A DNA stretch of 51,670 bases from Collinsella aerofaciens (GTDB lineage Bacteria > Actinomycetota > Coriobacteriia > Coriobacteriales > Coriobacteriaceae): assembly GCF_015553355.1 (NCBI RefSeq), contig NZ_JADNGN010000013.1, forward strand, positions 1-51,670, written 5' to 3'. Below, one piece after another: positions 23,395 to 31,279 of this stretch (its first letter is position 1; each line of letters opens with the position of its first letter). The position numbers and the translations under genes are program-made. The notes beneath the pieces were generated by a model. The model was not told where the DNA came from. It was given only the letters and a program-made list of their open reading frames with translations, and ran no database searches.

Positions 23395-24024
23395 ATGGCA
23401 GCTACACAGCCGCTTAAGATTCGCATGGTTGCCGGACTTGGCAACCCTGGCGAGGAATATGCCGAGACCCGTCACAACGCTGGTTTCAAAGCAATCGACG
23501 AGCTGGCCCGTCAGGCCGGCGTCACGTACTGGAAAAACCAAGCAGGCGCCGAGATCGCGCTCATCAACATCAACGATCCCGAGGAAGAGGGCGGCAAGCG
23601 CCAGATTGTACTGGTCAAGCCGCAGTCGTACATGAACACCTCGGGCGGGCCCATCTCCAAGCTCTGCCGCGAGTACAAGATCAAGGCCGAGGAACTGCTC
23701 GTGATTCACGACGAGCTCGACATTCCCGCCGGCGACGTACGTGTTAAGGTGGGCGGTGGCCACGCCGGCCACAACGGCCTGCGTTCCATCATCGACAAGA
23801 TGGGCAGCCGCGACTTCAGCCGCATCCGCACCGGCATCGGCAACCCTCCCGGCAAGATGGCCGTCGCCGACTACGTGCTTAAGCAGCTGCGCGCCCGCGA
23901 GACCGAGGATTTCCAGGACACCTGCGCCCGCGCGGCCGACGCCGCCGGCCTGGCGATCGTGCACGGCGTGGTCTATGCCCGCGACCATGTTAACGGCGCC
24001 GCCTCCGCCAACGGCAAGCACTAA
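23395..24024 (+). CDS. pth: Peptidyl-tRNA hydrolase
   Basis: Recycles peptidyl-tRNA released from stalled ribosomes. The 209-residue protein has VAGLGNPGEEYAETRHNAGF with the catalytic His near residue 25, QSYMNTSGG, VIHDELDIPAG with the conserved Asp, GGGHAGHNGLRSI, and FSRIRTGIGNP. The second of two ATGs is chosen because GAAAGG lies 6 bases before it but overlaps the spacing of the first. A hairpin with a T-rich tail follows the stop. Confidence 0.96.
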   Translation: MAATQPLKIRMVAGLGNPGEEYAETRHNAGFKAIDELARQAGVTYWKNQAGAEIALININDPEEEGGKRQIVLVKPQSYMNTSGGPISKLCREYKIKAEELLVIHDELDIPAGDVRVKVGGGHAGHNGLRSIIDKMGSRDFSRIRTGIGNPPGKMAVADYVLKQLRARETEDFQDTCARAADAAGLAIVHGVVYARDHVNGAASANGKH

Positions 24025-24056
24025 AACCTATCATTTAGGGATAGGTTTATTTTGGC
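24024..24056 (+). terminator. Terminator-like hairpin at the end of pth
   Basis: AAACCTAT and ATAGGTTT arms are followed by TATTTTGG. The hairpin overlaps the start of the long hairpin element at 24043. Confidence 0.6.
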
Positions 24057-24208
24057 AGGTTTTACCTGCGGAAACGCCCCAGTTGCGGCATCGCAATCAA
24101 CCGCGCGCCGACATACATGCATAGCACCCCAAAGGGGGCCGGCCTCATCACAACCCGAGGCCGGCCCCATTTGCCGTTTTACCTGATAAAACCGACCAAA
24201 ATAAACCT
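24043..24208. repeat. Long hairpin element 3, 166 bp
   Basis: Outer 22-base arms (AGGTTTATTTTGGCAGGTTT plus TA, and its inverted copy at 24187-24208) match at about 20 of 22 positions. Inside, GGGGCCGGCCTC and GAGGCCGGCCCC (24135-24168) form a perfect 12-bp stem. TTTTACCTG occurs near both arms. The size and the ACCTGCGG motif recall elements 1 and 2 at 15 kb. Confidence 0.8.
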
Positions 24209-24287
24209 CTCCCCCTTTGGTAGGCCAAAGTGGATAAACCCTGCTCCCAACAGCCGAAGACACACGTAAGTGACATGTCCATGAGGG

Positions 24288-24293
24288 TATAAT
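24288..24293 (+). promoter_or_regulatory. Likely -10 box of the nfnAB promoter
   Basis: A consensus TATAAT preceded by GGG lies 106 bases before the nfnA start. No strong -35 hexamer is seen at 16-18 bases, so the start-site prediction rests on the -10 alone. Confidence 0.5.
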
Positions 24294-24398
24294 TTGCACC
24301 GTATGTCTGCACAACGCCTGTGCGCGTACGGTTTTATTCGGGCTACCGTCCATTTCCGTGGAGGCACGGTTCGGCGGCCCTAACAAGAGAGGGGTTCT

Positions 24399-25238
24399 AT
24401 GTATAAGATCCTGGAGAAGACGCAGTTCTCGGAGAAGGTGTTCAAGTTCCGCATCGAGGCGCCCGCAATCGCCAAGCATGCGCACGCTGGACAGTTCCTC
24501 ATGGTCCGCGCCAACGAGACGGGCGAGCGCGTCCCGTTTACCCTGGCCGGCTGGAACGGTGACGAGGGCTGGGTCGAGTTCATCTTCATGGTGATCGGCA
24601 AGACCACCGAGATGCTTTCCACCTACGAGGCCGGCGAGTCGCTGCGCGACGTCGTGGGCCCGCTGGGCGTTCCCACCGAGATGGCCGAGGGCCCCTGCGC
24701 CGTCATTGGCGGCGGCGTTGGCCTGGCAATTGCCTTCCCGGTCGCCAAGCACCTGGTCGAGACCGGCCACGAGGTGCACGCCATCATGGGCGCCCGCACC
24801 AAGGACCTCCTGCTCATGGAGGACCAGTTCCGCGAGCTCCTCGACGAGGACCACATCCACATCACCACCGACGACGGCTCCTACGGCGAGCAGGGCGTTG
24901 TCACCGCTCCGCTGGAGCGTCTGCTGCAGGACAAGGCCGTGAGCCAGGTCTTCTGCGTCGGCCCCGTTCCGATGATGAAGTTCTCGACCCTCACCGCCCA
25001 GAAGTACGACACCCCCATCACCGCGTCCCTCAACCCCATCATGGTTGACGGCACCGGCATGTGCGGCTGCTGCCGCGTCGAGGTGGGCGGCGTGACCAAG
25101 TTCGCTTGCGTCGACGGCCCCGACTTCGATGCCACCCTGGTCGACTGGGATGACCTTCGTGCCCGCCAGGCCGCTTACCGTTCCGAAGAGGGCGAGTCCC
25201 TCAAGGCCTATGAGGAAAAGAGCTGCGCATGCCACTAG
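24399..25238 (+). CDS. nfnA: NfnA: ferredoxin-NADP+ transhydrogenase FAD/[2Fe-2S] subunit
   Basis: Small subunit of the electron-bifurcating NADH-dependent reduced ferredoxin:NADP+ oxidoreductase. The 279-residue protein has an FNR-like FAD domain (HAGQFLMVRANETGERVPFTL), a nucleotide domain with AVIGGGVGLAIAFPVAKHL, and a [2Fe-2S] motif DGTGMCGCCRVEVGG near the C-terminus. It overlaps nfnB by 10 bases, the usual tight pairing. A dihydroorotate dehydrogenase electron-transfer subunit (PyrK-like) would look similar, but the partner gene here is GltA/NfnB-like and not PyrD. Confidence 0.88.
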   Translation: MYKILEKTQFSEKVFKFRIEAPAIAKHAHAGQFLMVRANETGERVPFTLAGWNGDEGWVEFIFMVIGKTTEMLSTYEAGESLRDVVGPLGVPTEMAEGPCAVIGGGVGLAIAFPVAKHLVETGHEVHAIMGARTKDLLLMEDQFRELLDEDHIHITTDDGSYGEQGVVTAPLERLLQDKAVSQVFCVGPVPMMKFSTLTAQKYDTPITASLNPIMVDGTGMCGCCRVEVGGVTKFACVDGPDFDATLVDWDDLRARQAAYRSEEGESLKAYEEKSCACH

Positions 25239-26638
25239 TTAACGGTCGTTTCGTTGCCGATATGAAGTCGCCCCGCACCCCCGATAACGAGGAGCCGGCT
25301 GCCGAGCGCGCCTGCGACTTCCGCCCCGTCGACAAGGGCTTCACCGAGGAGATGGCGCTGGCCGAGGCCGAGCGCTGCCTCAACTGCAAGAAGCCGTTCT
25401 GTGTTGAGGGCTGCCCTGTCAACATCAACATCCCCCGCTTTATCGAGCAGATCCGCGAGAAGGACTTCGGCGGCGCTCTCGATACCATCCGCGAGGACTC
25501 CATGCTTCCCGCCATCTGCGGCCGCGTCTGCCCGCAGGAGAACCAGTGCGAGGGCAAGTGCATCCGTGGCAAGAAGTCCGAGCCCGTGGCCATCGGCCAG
25601 CTCGAGCGCTTCCTGGGTGATCGCCCCGAGCTCGCCTCCACGCCCAAGATGGCTCCCAAGAACGGCAAGAAGGTCGCCGTCGTCGGCTCCGGCCCGTCCG
25701 GCATCACCTGCGCCGGCGAGCTCGCCCGTAACGGCTTTGACGTTACCGTCTTTGAGGCCTTCTTCACCGGCGGCGGCGTGCTGGTCTACGGCATCCCCGA
25801 GTTCCGTCTGCCCAAGGCGGTCGTCAAGCGCGAGATTGACGGCCTGGAGGACATGGGCGTCAAGTTTGAGTACAACTCCGTCGTGGGCAACATGGCCACG
25901 GCCGAGGAGCTGTTCGAGCAGGGCTTCGACGCCATCTACGTGGCGACCGGCGCTGGCCTGCCCAAGTTCCTCAACGTCCCCGGCGAGAATCTGCCCAACG
26001 TCTTCTTCGCGAACGAGTACCTCACCCGCGTGAACCTGATGAAGGCCAACAAGTTCCCCGAGTACGACACCCCCACCAAGCACGGCAAGAACGTCGTCGT
26101 CTTTGGTGGCGGCAACGTGGCTATGGACGCCGTCCGTACCGCCAAGCGCCTGGGCGCCGAGCACGCCATCATCGCCTACCGTCGTACCGAGGACGAGATG
26201 CCCTGCCGTCGCGCTGAGCTGCACCATGCCAAGGCCGAGGGCGTCGAGGTTCTGCCGCTCGTCTCCCCGCTCGAGTTTGTCGCTGGCGAGGACGGCTCCG
26301 TGTGCGCCGTCAAGGTCCAGAAGATGGAGCTCGGCGAGCCCGACGAGTCCGGCCGCCGTCGCCCGGTGCCCATCGAGGGCGCCATCGAGGAGATCCCTTG
26401 CGACGTCGCGATCTCGGCTATCGGCACCAACGCCAACCCCTTCGCTGCCAAGATCGGCGGCAAGATGGAGCTCAACAAGTGGGGCTACATCGTCGCTGAC
26501 GAGGAGACCGGCCAGACCACCGATCCCCGCATCTGGGCTGGCGGCGACATCGTCACCGGTGCCGCTACGGTCATTCTGGCGATGGGCGCCGGCAAGAAGG
26601 CCGCCGCTTCCATCACCAAGAGCCTGCTGGGCGAGTAA
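25229..26638 (+). CDS. nfnB: NfnB: NADPH-dependent transhydrogenase large subunit (GltD-like)
   Basis: Large subunit of NfnAB, which bifurcates electrons from two NADPH to NAD+ and ferredoxin or runs in reverse. The 469-residue protein carries two N-terminal Fe-S motifs, CLNCKKPFCVEGCP near 50 and ICGRVCPQENQCEGKC near 95, then a FAD motif VVGSGPSGITCAGELA near 152, VVFGGGNVAMDAVRTAKRLG near 292, and a final GGDIVTGAATVILAMGAG. It is also annotated GltA/glutamate synthase small subunit in many genomes, but the pairing with NfnA and the absence of a GltB large subunit favour Nfn. It could share ferredoxin with the Ech complex. Confidence 0.9.
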   Translation: MPLVNGRFVADMKSPRTPDNEEPAAERACDFRPVDKGFTEEMALAEAERCLNCKKPFCVEGCPVNINIPRFIEQIREKDFGGALDTIREDSMLPAICGRVCPQENQCEGKCIRGKKSEPVAIGQLERFLGDRPELASTPKMAPKNGKKVAVVGSGPSGITCAGELARNGFDVTVFEAFFTGGGVLVYGIPEFRLPKAVVKREIDGLEDMGVKFEYNSVVGNMATAEELFEQGFDAIYVATGAGLPKFLNVPGENLPNVFFANEYLTRVNLMKANKFPEYDTPTKHGKNVVVFGGGNVAMDAVRTAKRLGAEHAIIAYRRTEDEMPCRRAELHHAKAEGVEVLPLVSPLEFVAGEDGSVCAVKVQKMELGEPDESGRRRPVPIEGAIEEIPCDVAISAIGTNANPFAAKIGGKMELNKWGYIVADEETGQTTDPRIWAGGDIVTGAATVILAMGAGKKAAASITKSLLGE

Positions 26639-26667
26639 TCACCTACAGCGCTAGCCATCAAACGGCA

Positions 26668-26706
26668 AAGTCCCCGTCGAGCACGCGCCCGGCGGGGACT
26701 TTTTTA
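26668..26706 (+). terminator. Terminator of nfnAB
   Basis: An AAGTCCCCG/CGGGGACTT stem is followed by TTTTTT on the plus strand, 30 bases after the stop. Confidence 0.88.
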
Positions 26707-26761
26707 TACCGGCCGCCCGACCACCATAAAGGGGCGGCGCCTTCGTGGCGGTTTTGGTCGG

Positions 26762-27385
26762 TTAGCCTTCGAACTGCGCTACTTTGTAGCGGTAGGCCGC
26801 GGCGATGACGTCCTTGCAGCCTTCGCGGCCCAGCTTGGCGCGGTTGACGACGATGTCCTTGCCGCTCGTCATCTTCCACTTTCCGGCACTGTAGCGCTTA
26901 TAGAACGCCTCGCGCGCCTTCTGCTGCTGCTTGACCAGCTTGGCGCCCTTCTTTTTGTTGAGGCCGCGCTTCTTGCGCACGATCTCGACGCGGTCCTCAA
27001 AGGGCGCAGTCACCAGCACGGCGATGTGGTTGGGGTTGTTGCGCAGCAGATAATCGGACAGACGGCCTTCGATAATGCAGCTCTCGGTCTCACCCAGATC
27101 CAAAATCACCTGGCTCATCTTTTGGAACAACTTGTCCGAGTACGAACGCGCATCGTAGCGGTCGGGCAGAAACGCCATGTTCTCCACGGCCAGACGCTCA
27201 TCATAGGCAGCCATCTTGTCGAGCGACTCGCCCGCGCGCAGCGAAGCACGCACCAGCAACTCGTTATCGTACAGCGGAATCCCCAGCTCATCGGCGAGGA
27301 TACGACCAATCTCGTGGCCCTCGGCGCCAAAGTCGCGCGCGATGGTAATGACCACAGGACTCTTCTTATTCTCCAGATCGCTCAT
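26762..27385 (-). CDS. Cytidylate kinase-like family protein
   Basis: A 207-residue P-loop-kinase relative of the AAA/cytidylate-kinase-like family. The N-terminus VITIARDFGAEGHEIGRILADELGIPLYDNELL is the family hallmark, in which the glycine-rich stretch replaces a classical Walker A. A basic Arg/Lys-rich lid-like region (EIVRKKRGLNKKKGAKLVKQQQ) follows around 130-155. The substrate is not known. It is not the housekeeping Cmk, which has a GxxGxGKGT loop. The ATG with AAAGGA 6 bases upstream is used. It lies downstream of the amino-acid ABC operon, separated by a REP-like palindrome. Confidence 0.8.
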   Translation of the reverse strand: MSDLENKKSPVVITIARDFGAEGHEIGRILADELGIPLYDNELLVRASLRAGESLDKMAAYDERLAVENMAFLPDRYDARSYSDKLFQKMSQVILDLGETESCIIEGRLSDYLLRNNPNHIAVLVTAPFEDRVEIVRKKRGLNKKKGAKLVKQQQKAREAFYKRYSAGKWKMTSGKDIVVNRAKLGREGCKDVIAAAYRYKVAQFEG

Positions 27386-27402
27386 CGCGATTCCTTTCTC
27401 TA

Positions 27403-27431
27403 TGTGACAAAGGGGCTGTCCCTTTGCCACA
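27403..27431. repeat. REP-like palindrome with GGGACAG-type core
   Basis: TGTGACAAAGGG and its inverted CCCTTTGCCACA flank a GCTGT centre. It lies in the short gap between the permease stop and the kinase-like start and might attenuate read-through. Confidence 0.6.
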
Positions 27432-27433
27432 TT

Positions 27434-28072
27434 CTACGCTGCCACCATTCGCCTCTGATATGCGCGAACCAGCAACGAGATACCAAAGTTGAGCACAAAG
27501 TACATCGCAAATACCAGGCCGTAGAGCATAAGCACCTGCGATAGGTCGATCGCGTGGGCCATCACGACGTTTGCCGTGTACATGAGCTCGGCCACGTTAA
27601 TGCCCGAAAGATACGAACTGTCCTTGATGACAGTCGTGCACTGGCTAAACAGCGCCGGAATGATCGTCTTAAACGTCTGAGGCAGAATGATGTAGCGCAT
27701 GGTGGCAAAGAAGCCGAAGCCCTGGCTCTGCGCTGCCTCAAACTGGCCGCGCGGAATCGAGTTGAGGCCACCGCGCACAATCTCGGCCATAACAGCGCTG
27801 GTAAACAGCGTAAAGGCGATGGTCGAAATCACAATGTCCAAACCCTGCACCGTAAAATAGATAAACAGGATCCACAGCAGGTTCGGCGTGCAGCGGAACA
27901 GCTCGATATAGGCGCTCACCAAAATACGGAACGGGCGGGGCGCATAGCTTTTAACGAGTGCCAGCACCGTGCCAAAGATGAGCGAGAAAAAGATCGACAG
28001 CGCCGAGATCTCGATCGTCTTAACAAAGCCGCCCCAAATGTAGAGCAGGTTGGTCGCGTTGAAGATTTCCAT
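27434..28072 (-). CDS. Amino acid ABC transporter permease (GlnP/HisM family), second
   Basis: A 212-residue inner-membrane permease of the polar amino acid family with about five hydrophobic segments. The cytoplasmic EAA loop reads EIVRGGLNSIPRGQFEAAQSQGF and is followed by PQTFKTIIPALFSQ, both diagnostic. It starts 3 bases after the preceding permease gene stops, so the two are coupled and probably form a heterodimer. It is the last gene of an ATPase-binding protein-permease-permease operon. Substrate, from the binding protein, is probably glutamate, aspartate or glutamine. Confidence 0.92.
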   Translation of the reverse strand: MEIFNATNLLYIWGGFVKTIEISALSIFFSLIFGTVLALVKSYAPRPFRILVSAYIELFRCTPNLLWILFIYFTVQGLDIVISTIAFTLFTSAVMAEIVRGGLNSIPRGQFEAAQSQGFGFFATMRYIILPQTFKTIIPALFSQCTTVIKDSSYLSGINVAELMYTANVVMAHAIDLSQVLMLYGLVFAMYFVLNFGISLLVRAYQRRMVAA

Positions 28073-28075
28073 GCG

Positions 28076-28822
28076 CTAGGCCTCCTCTACGTTGTCGAGC
28101 CCCAGCTCGGCCAAGCTCACACCGCGCGGACGCTCCTTTGAGCGGCGCTCGAGCCACTGCACCAGCATGGCGAGCGGAAAGCAGATGATGAAGTACATAA
28201 GGCAGCAGACGATGTATCCCTGCAGGTAACCGTACAGACTCACAAAGTTGTCGGAACGGTACATAAGGTCGCCGCCGGCCACAAGCGCCAGCACCGACGT
28301 GTTCTTGACCAGGTTGAGCGCCTGGTTACACAGCGGCGGCAGAATGATCTTGAACGTCTGGGGCAGCACGATGTACCAGTAGGCCTGCGCACGGGTGAAG
28401 CCCTGGCTCTGGGCCGCCTCCATCTGACCGCGCGGAACCGCCTCGATACCGGTGCGGATGACCTCCGAAATGTAGGCCGCGTGATACAGGCCCACACCCA
28501 AGAAGCCCAGCACGAACGGAGCGATGCGCACCGGCTGGTCGGCACCGGTTATGGCCTGCAAAAACTGCGGACCGGCCATGTACATAAAGAGCACCTGTAC
28601 GGGCAACGGGGTGTTCTGGTAAAACTCCACGTACACGCGGCTTATGGCGCGCAGCACGCGCGAACGAGTGGTAGAGAACACGCCCAGCAGCGTGCCCAGC
28701 ACCAGCGACAACAGCAGACCGGCAACGACCACCTGCAGCGTCACGCCAAAGCCCTCCCAGAAGGGCCCCATGTTTTGAAATGTCGTCGACCAACGGTCGG
28801 CGTCAAATAATCCTTCGAGCAT
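28076..28822 (-). CDS. Amino acid ABC transporter permease, first
   Basis: A 248-residue permease of the polar amino acid family. It has the EAA loop EVIRTGIEAVPRGQMEAAQSQGF and PQTFKIILPPLCNQALNLVKNTS, closely parallel to its neighbour. The chosen ATG (MLEGLFDADRW) has GGAAGGA 6-7 bases upstream, and a longer frame reaching 28855 would overlap the binding-protein stop without a ribosome site. It follows the binding-protein gene by about 25 bases. Confidence 0.92.
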   Translation of the reverse strand: MLEGLFDADRWSTTFQNMGPFWEGFGVTLQVVVAGLLLSLVLGTLLGVFSTTRSRVLRAISRVYVEFYQNTPLPVQVLFMYMAGPQFLQAITGADQPVRIAPFVLGFLGVGLYHAAYISEVIRTGIEAVPRGQMEAAQSQGFTRAQAYWYIVLPQTFKIILPPLCNQALNLVKNTSVLALVAGGDLMYRSDNFVSLYGYLQGYIVCCLMYFIICFPLAMLVQWLERRSKERPRGVSLAELGLDNVEEA

Positions 28823-28847
28823 TTGATTCCTTCCCTGGACGATGCGC

Positions 28848-29723
28848 CTATACAAGACCCCAGGTCTTGACCTCTTGGTCGAGCCAGCCGTCGGCCAGGC
28901 GATTGCAAATCACCTGATCGACCACGGCCGAAAGGTCGCAGCCTTTCTTGGTCGCCACGCCGTAGCCCTGCTCGCCAAACTTGACCTCGGGCTGCAGCAG
29001 CTCAACGGTCTCGTTCATGTAACCGGCCAGCGTGGAGCGGTCCATGGCAAAGACGTCGATATTGCCGGCATCGAGCGAACTCTTGATGATGGGATAGCCG
29101 CTAAAGGCCCTAAACTCGGGCTTACAGCTAAAGCCGTTGTCCTTGATCATCTGCTCGATGAGGCCCTGTGTGGTGGCACCCTGGCTCACGCCAATGACCT
29201 TGCCATCCAGATCCTCAATCGAGGTAAAGCCCGAACGCTTCTTGACCATGAGTCCCACGTAGTCGGTGCGGTACGGCGTCGAGAAATCCCAGCTCTTCTT
29301 GCGCTCGTCGGTGATGGTGTAGGTCGCCGCGACCACGTCAAGCTGGCCGTTATCGATCAGCGGGCCGCGCGTCTTGGGTGTTACGTCGGTAAACTCGACA
29401 AGCTCCTGGGCACGGGCCTCCTTGTAGCTCACGCCAAAGACGGCAGCGGCGATCTGATAGCACAAATCGACTTCCATGCCCTCAAAGCGGCCCTTGGCGG
29501 TGTCGTAATAGCCATAGCCGGGAACGTCCTTCTTAACGCCGGCATTCAGATGGCCGCGCGACTTGATGGCCGCAAGCTTGGACCCCTTGTCGGAGCCCTC
29601 GCCGCTGGTGGAGTTGCCGCAACCGGTAAGCGCGGTCCCCGTCAGCGCGAGCATGCCGGCGCCCGCCAGCTGCAAAAAATGACGGCGCGACACGGCCGCC
29701 CTCGTCATATCCGTCATGTCCAT
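28848..29723 (-). CDS. Amino acid ABC transporter substrate-binding lipoprotein
   Basis: A family 3 solute-binding protein for polar amino acids. The N-terminus SRRHFLQLAGAGMLALTGTALTGCG combines a twin-arginine-like SRR motif, a hydrophobic stretch and a lipobox LTGC, so it should be exported and lipid-anchored. The mature part has GVKKDVPGYGYYD, FEGMEVDLCYQIAAA and ATYTITDERKKSWDFSTPYRTDYVGLMVK, the usual GlnH/PEB1-type landmarks. The first ATG is used, and a GTG one codon earlier is possible. It lies 8 bases after the ATPase gene. Confidence 0.92.
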   Translation of the reverse strand: MDMTDMTRAAVSRRHFLQLAGAGMLALTGTALTGCGNSTSGEGSDKGSKLAAIKSRGHLNAGVKKDVPGYGYYDTAKGRFEGMEVDLCYQIAAAVFGVSYKEARAQELVEFTDVTPKTRGPLIDNGQLDVVAATYTITDERKKSWDFSTPYRTDYVGLMVKKRSGFTSIEDLDGKVIGVSQGATTQGLIEQMIKDNGFSCKPEFRAFSGYPIIKSSLDAGNIDVFAMDRSTLAGYMNETVELLQPEVKFGEQGYGVATKKGCDLSAVVDQVICNRLADGWLDQEVKTWGLV

Positions 29724-29731
29724 CACCGCGC

Positions 29732-30463
29732 CTAGTGCAGAATCTTGGACAGGAACTCGCGGCAGCGCGGGTTCTCGGGGTTATCGAAGAAGTGCTCGGG
29801 CGTGCCCTCCTCCAGAATGCGGCCGTCCTCCATAAAGATGACGCGGTCGGCCACCTGGCGCGCAAAGCCCATCTCGTGCGTCACGCAGATCATGGTGATA
29901 TCCTCCTGCGCGAGCTCAATCATAACGTCCAGAACCTCCTGGACCATCTCGGGGTCGAGCGCCGAGGTCGGCTCGTCAAACAGGATGATGGGCTGCTTGG
30001 TGCACAGGGCACGGGCGATGGCGATGCGTTGCTGCTGACCGCCCGAGAGATTCTGCGGATACTCGCCGGCCTTATGCGCCATGCCGACACGCTTGAGCGC
30101 GGCGATAGCGATCTCGGTCGCCTCCTCCTTGCTCTTCTTTTGCAGTTTGATGGGCGCGAGCGTCAGGTTGCCCAGCACCGTCATGTTGGGATACAGGTTG
30201 AACTGCTGAAACACCATGGAGCTATACTTGCGAGCCATCTCCAGGTGGTTCTTTTTGGTGAGCGGCGTACCGTCGATGACTACCTCGCCCGACGTGGGCT
30301 CCTCCAGATAATCGACGCAACGGATGAGCGTCGACTTACCCGAACCGGAAGGCCCGATCATTACGAGCTTCTCGCCGCGCTTGACGGTGAGGTTGATATC
30401 TTTGAGCACATGCAGGTCGCCAAAGTACTTGTTGAGATGCTTGATCTCGATCATGTCTGCCAT
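29732..30463 (-). CDS. glnQ: Amino acid ABC transporter ATPase (GlnQ-like)
   Basis: A 243-residue ABC ATPase and first gene of the four-gene transporter operon. Walker [13 protein letters not shown] near 38, Q-loop [12 protein letters not shown], signature [15 protein letters not shown] near 145, Walker [17 protein letters not shown] and H-loop [15 protein letters not shown] are all intact. The length and wording are those of the GlnQ/HisP/ArtP subfamily. GGGAAGGGAC lies just upstream of the ATG. Confidence 0.94.
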   Translation of the reverse strand: MADMIEIKHLNKYFGDLHVLKDINLTVKRGEKLVMIGPSGSGKSTLIRCVDYLEEPTSGEVVIDGTPLTKKNHLEMARKYSSMVFQQFNLYPNMTVLGNLTLAPIKLQKKSKEEATEIAIAALKRVGMAHKAGEYPQNLSGGQQQRIAIARALCTKQPIILFDEPTSALDPEMVQEVLDVMIELAQEDITMICVTHEMGFARQVADRVIFMEDGRILEEGTPEHFFDNPENPRCREFLSKILH

Positions 30464-30569
30464 GAATGTCCCTTCCCTGCGTTTACACGAGTTGAACTAT
30501 TGTACGGAAAGAACCACGTTTTCGCAGCCCACACTACATTCCCGTAAAGAACCCGCAACCTTCCACCCA

Positions 30570-30594
30570 CTCATTTAAGTCTGTCCCCAATGAG
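30570..30594. repeat. GGGACAG-type palindromic repeat
   Basis: On the minus strand CTCATTGGGGACAG is followed by ACTTAAATGAG, giving a short stem of CTCATT/AATGAG around the GGGGACAG core found elsewhere in the window. Confidence 0.5.
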
Positions 30595-30637
30595 CGCCGA
30601 AAATAATACAACCGCCCTTGTTGAGCATAAGTCAGCG

Positions 30638-30737
30638 AAAACCCGTACACGCGAGCAAGGTGACGTGAAATGAAAGGGCGCAGACCTTATGGTCGCGCCC
30701 TTGAAATTGAACGTCAGATTGCCGCGTGTACGGGTTT
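30638..30737. repeat. 100-bp nested hairpin element
   Basis: Outer arms AAAACCCGTACACGCG and the inverted CGCGTGTACGGGTTT enclose a second stem AAGGGCGC/GCGCCCTT with imperfect pairing between them. Read from either strand it folds into one long hairpin. Confidence 0.75.
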
Positions 30738-30750
30738 GCAGCGTCGAGCC

Positions 30751-30778
30751 GTTACGCGGTTTGGTAAAACCGCGTAAC
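30751..30778 (-). terminator. Hairpin just after yqeY
   Basis: A perfect GTTACGCGGTTT/AAACCGCGTAAC stem with a 4-base loop begins 4 bases after the yqeY stop. It lacks a T-run, so Rho-independent termination is uncertain. Confidence 0.45.
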
Positions 30779-30781
30779 AAA

Positions 30782-31225
30782 TTACGCAAGCTTGGCGCCG
30801 ACGATCTTTGCCGCGGCCGGCTTATCGAAGTTGCCGCCGGTGGCCTTGCCGAGTGCACCCATAACCTGGCCCATCTGCTTCTTGGACGTGGCACCCAGCT
30901 CGGCGATAACCTGCTCGATCAGGGCCTCGAGCTCCTCACCCGAAACCTGCGCGGGCAGCAGGCTCTCCAGAATCTTGACCTGCTCGGTCAGGTTGTCGGT
31001 ACGCTCCTGGTCGGTGCCGGCCTTGATGGACATCTCCAGCGTCTCGCTCGTCTGCTTAATCAGACGCTTGATCATGCTGTTGACGTCTTCCTCGGTCACG
31101 TCGCGGCGCTCGTTAACCTCGATATTCTTCACCTCGGCCTTGACCTGGCGAATGATGGACAGGCGAACCTTGTCCTTGGCCTTCATGGCCGCGATCATTT
31201 CCTTCTGCAGCTCTTCGTTGGTCAT
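30782..31225 (-). CDS. yqeY: GatB/YqeY domain protein
   Basis: A 147-residue protein of the YqeY family, which resembles the C-terminal tRNA-binding tail of GatB. The family signature runs from MKAKDKVRLSIIRQVKAEVKN through ILESLLPAQVSGEEL to KKQMGQVMGALGK and a final AAKIVGAKL. Its exact role is unsettled. The ATG is chosen because AGGAGG sits 8 bases before it, and a TTG two codons upstream would be too close. It follows the parvulin foldase gene by 54 bases, possibly in one transcript. Confidence 0.92.
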   Translation of the reverse strand: MTNEELQKEMIAAMKAKDKVRLSIIRQVKAEVKNIEVNERRDVTEEDVNSMIKRLIKQTSETLEMSIKAGTDQERTDNLTEQVKILESLLPAQVSGEELEALIEQVIAELGATSKKQMGQVMGALGKATGGNFDKPAAAKIVGAKLA

Positions 31226-31279
31226 CTGCAAATCCTCCTCAATAGCGTGGGCGGCACTCGCACGGGTACCGCCCCATGA

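Larger units (their letters stand above)
30464..30781. other. Intergenic region with glnQ promoter and hairpins
   Basis: No coding region. A TACAAT -10-like box at 30499-30504 (minus strand) is the best promoter candidate for the amino-acid transporter operon, with a poor -35. The remainder holds a GGGACAG-type palindrome, a 100-bp hairpin and a small hairpin behind yqeY, listed separately. Confidence 0.5.
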
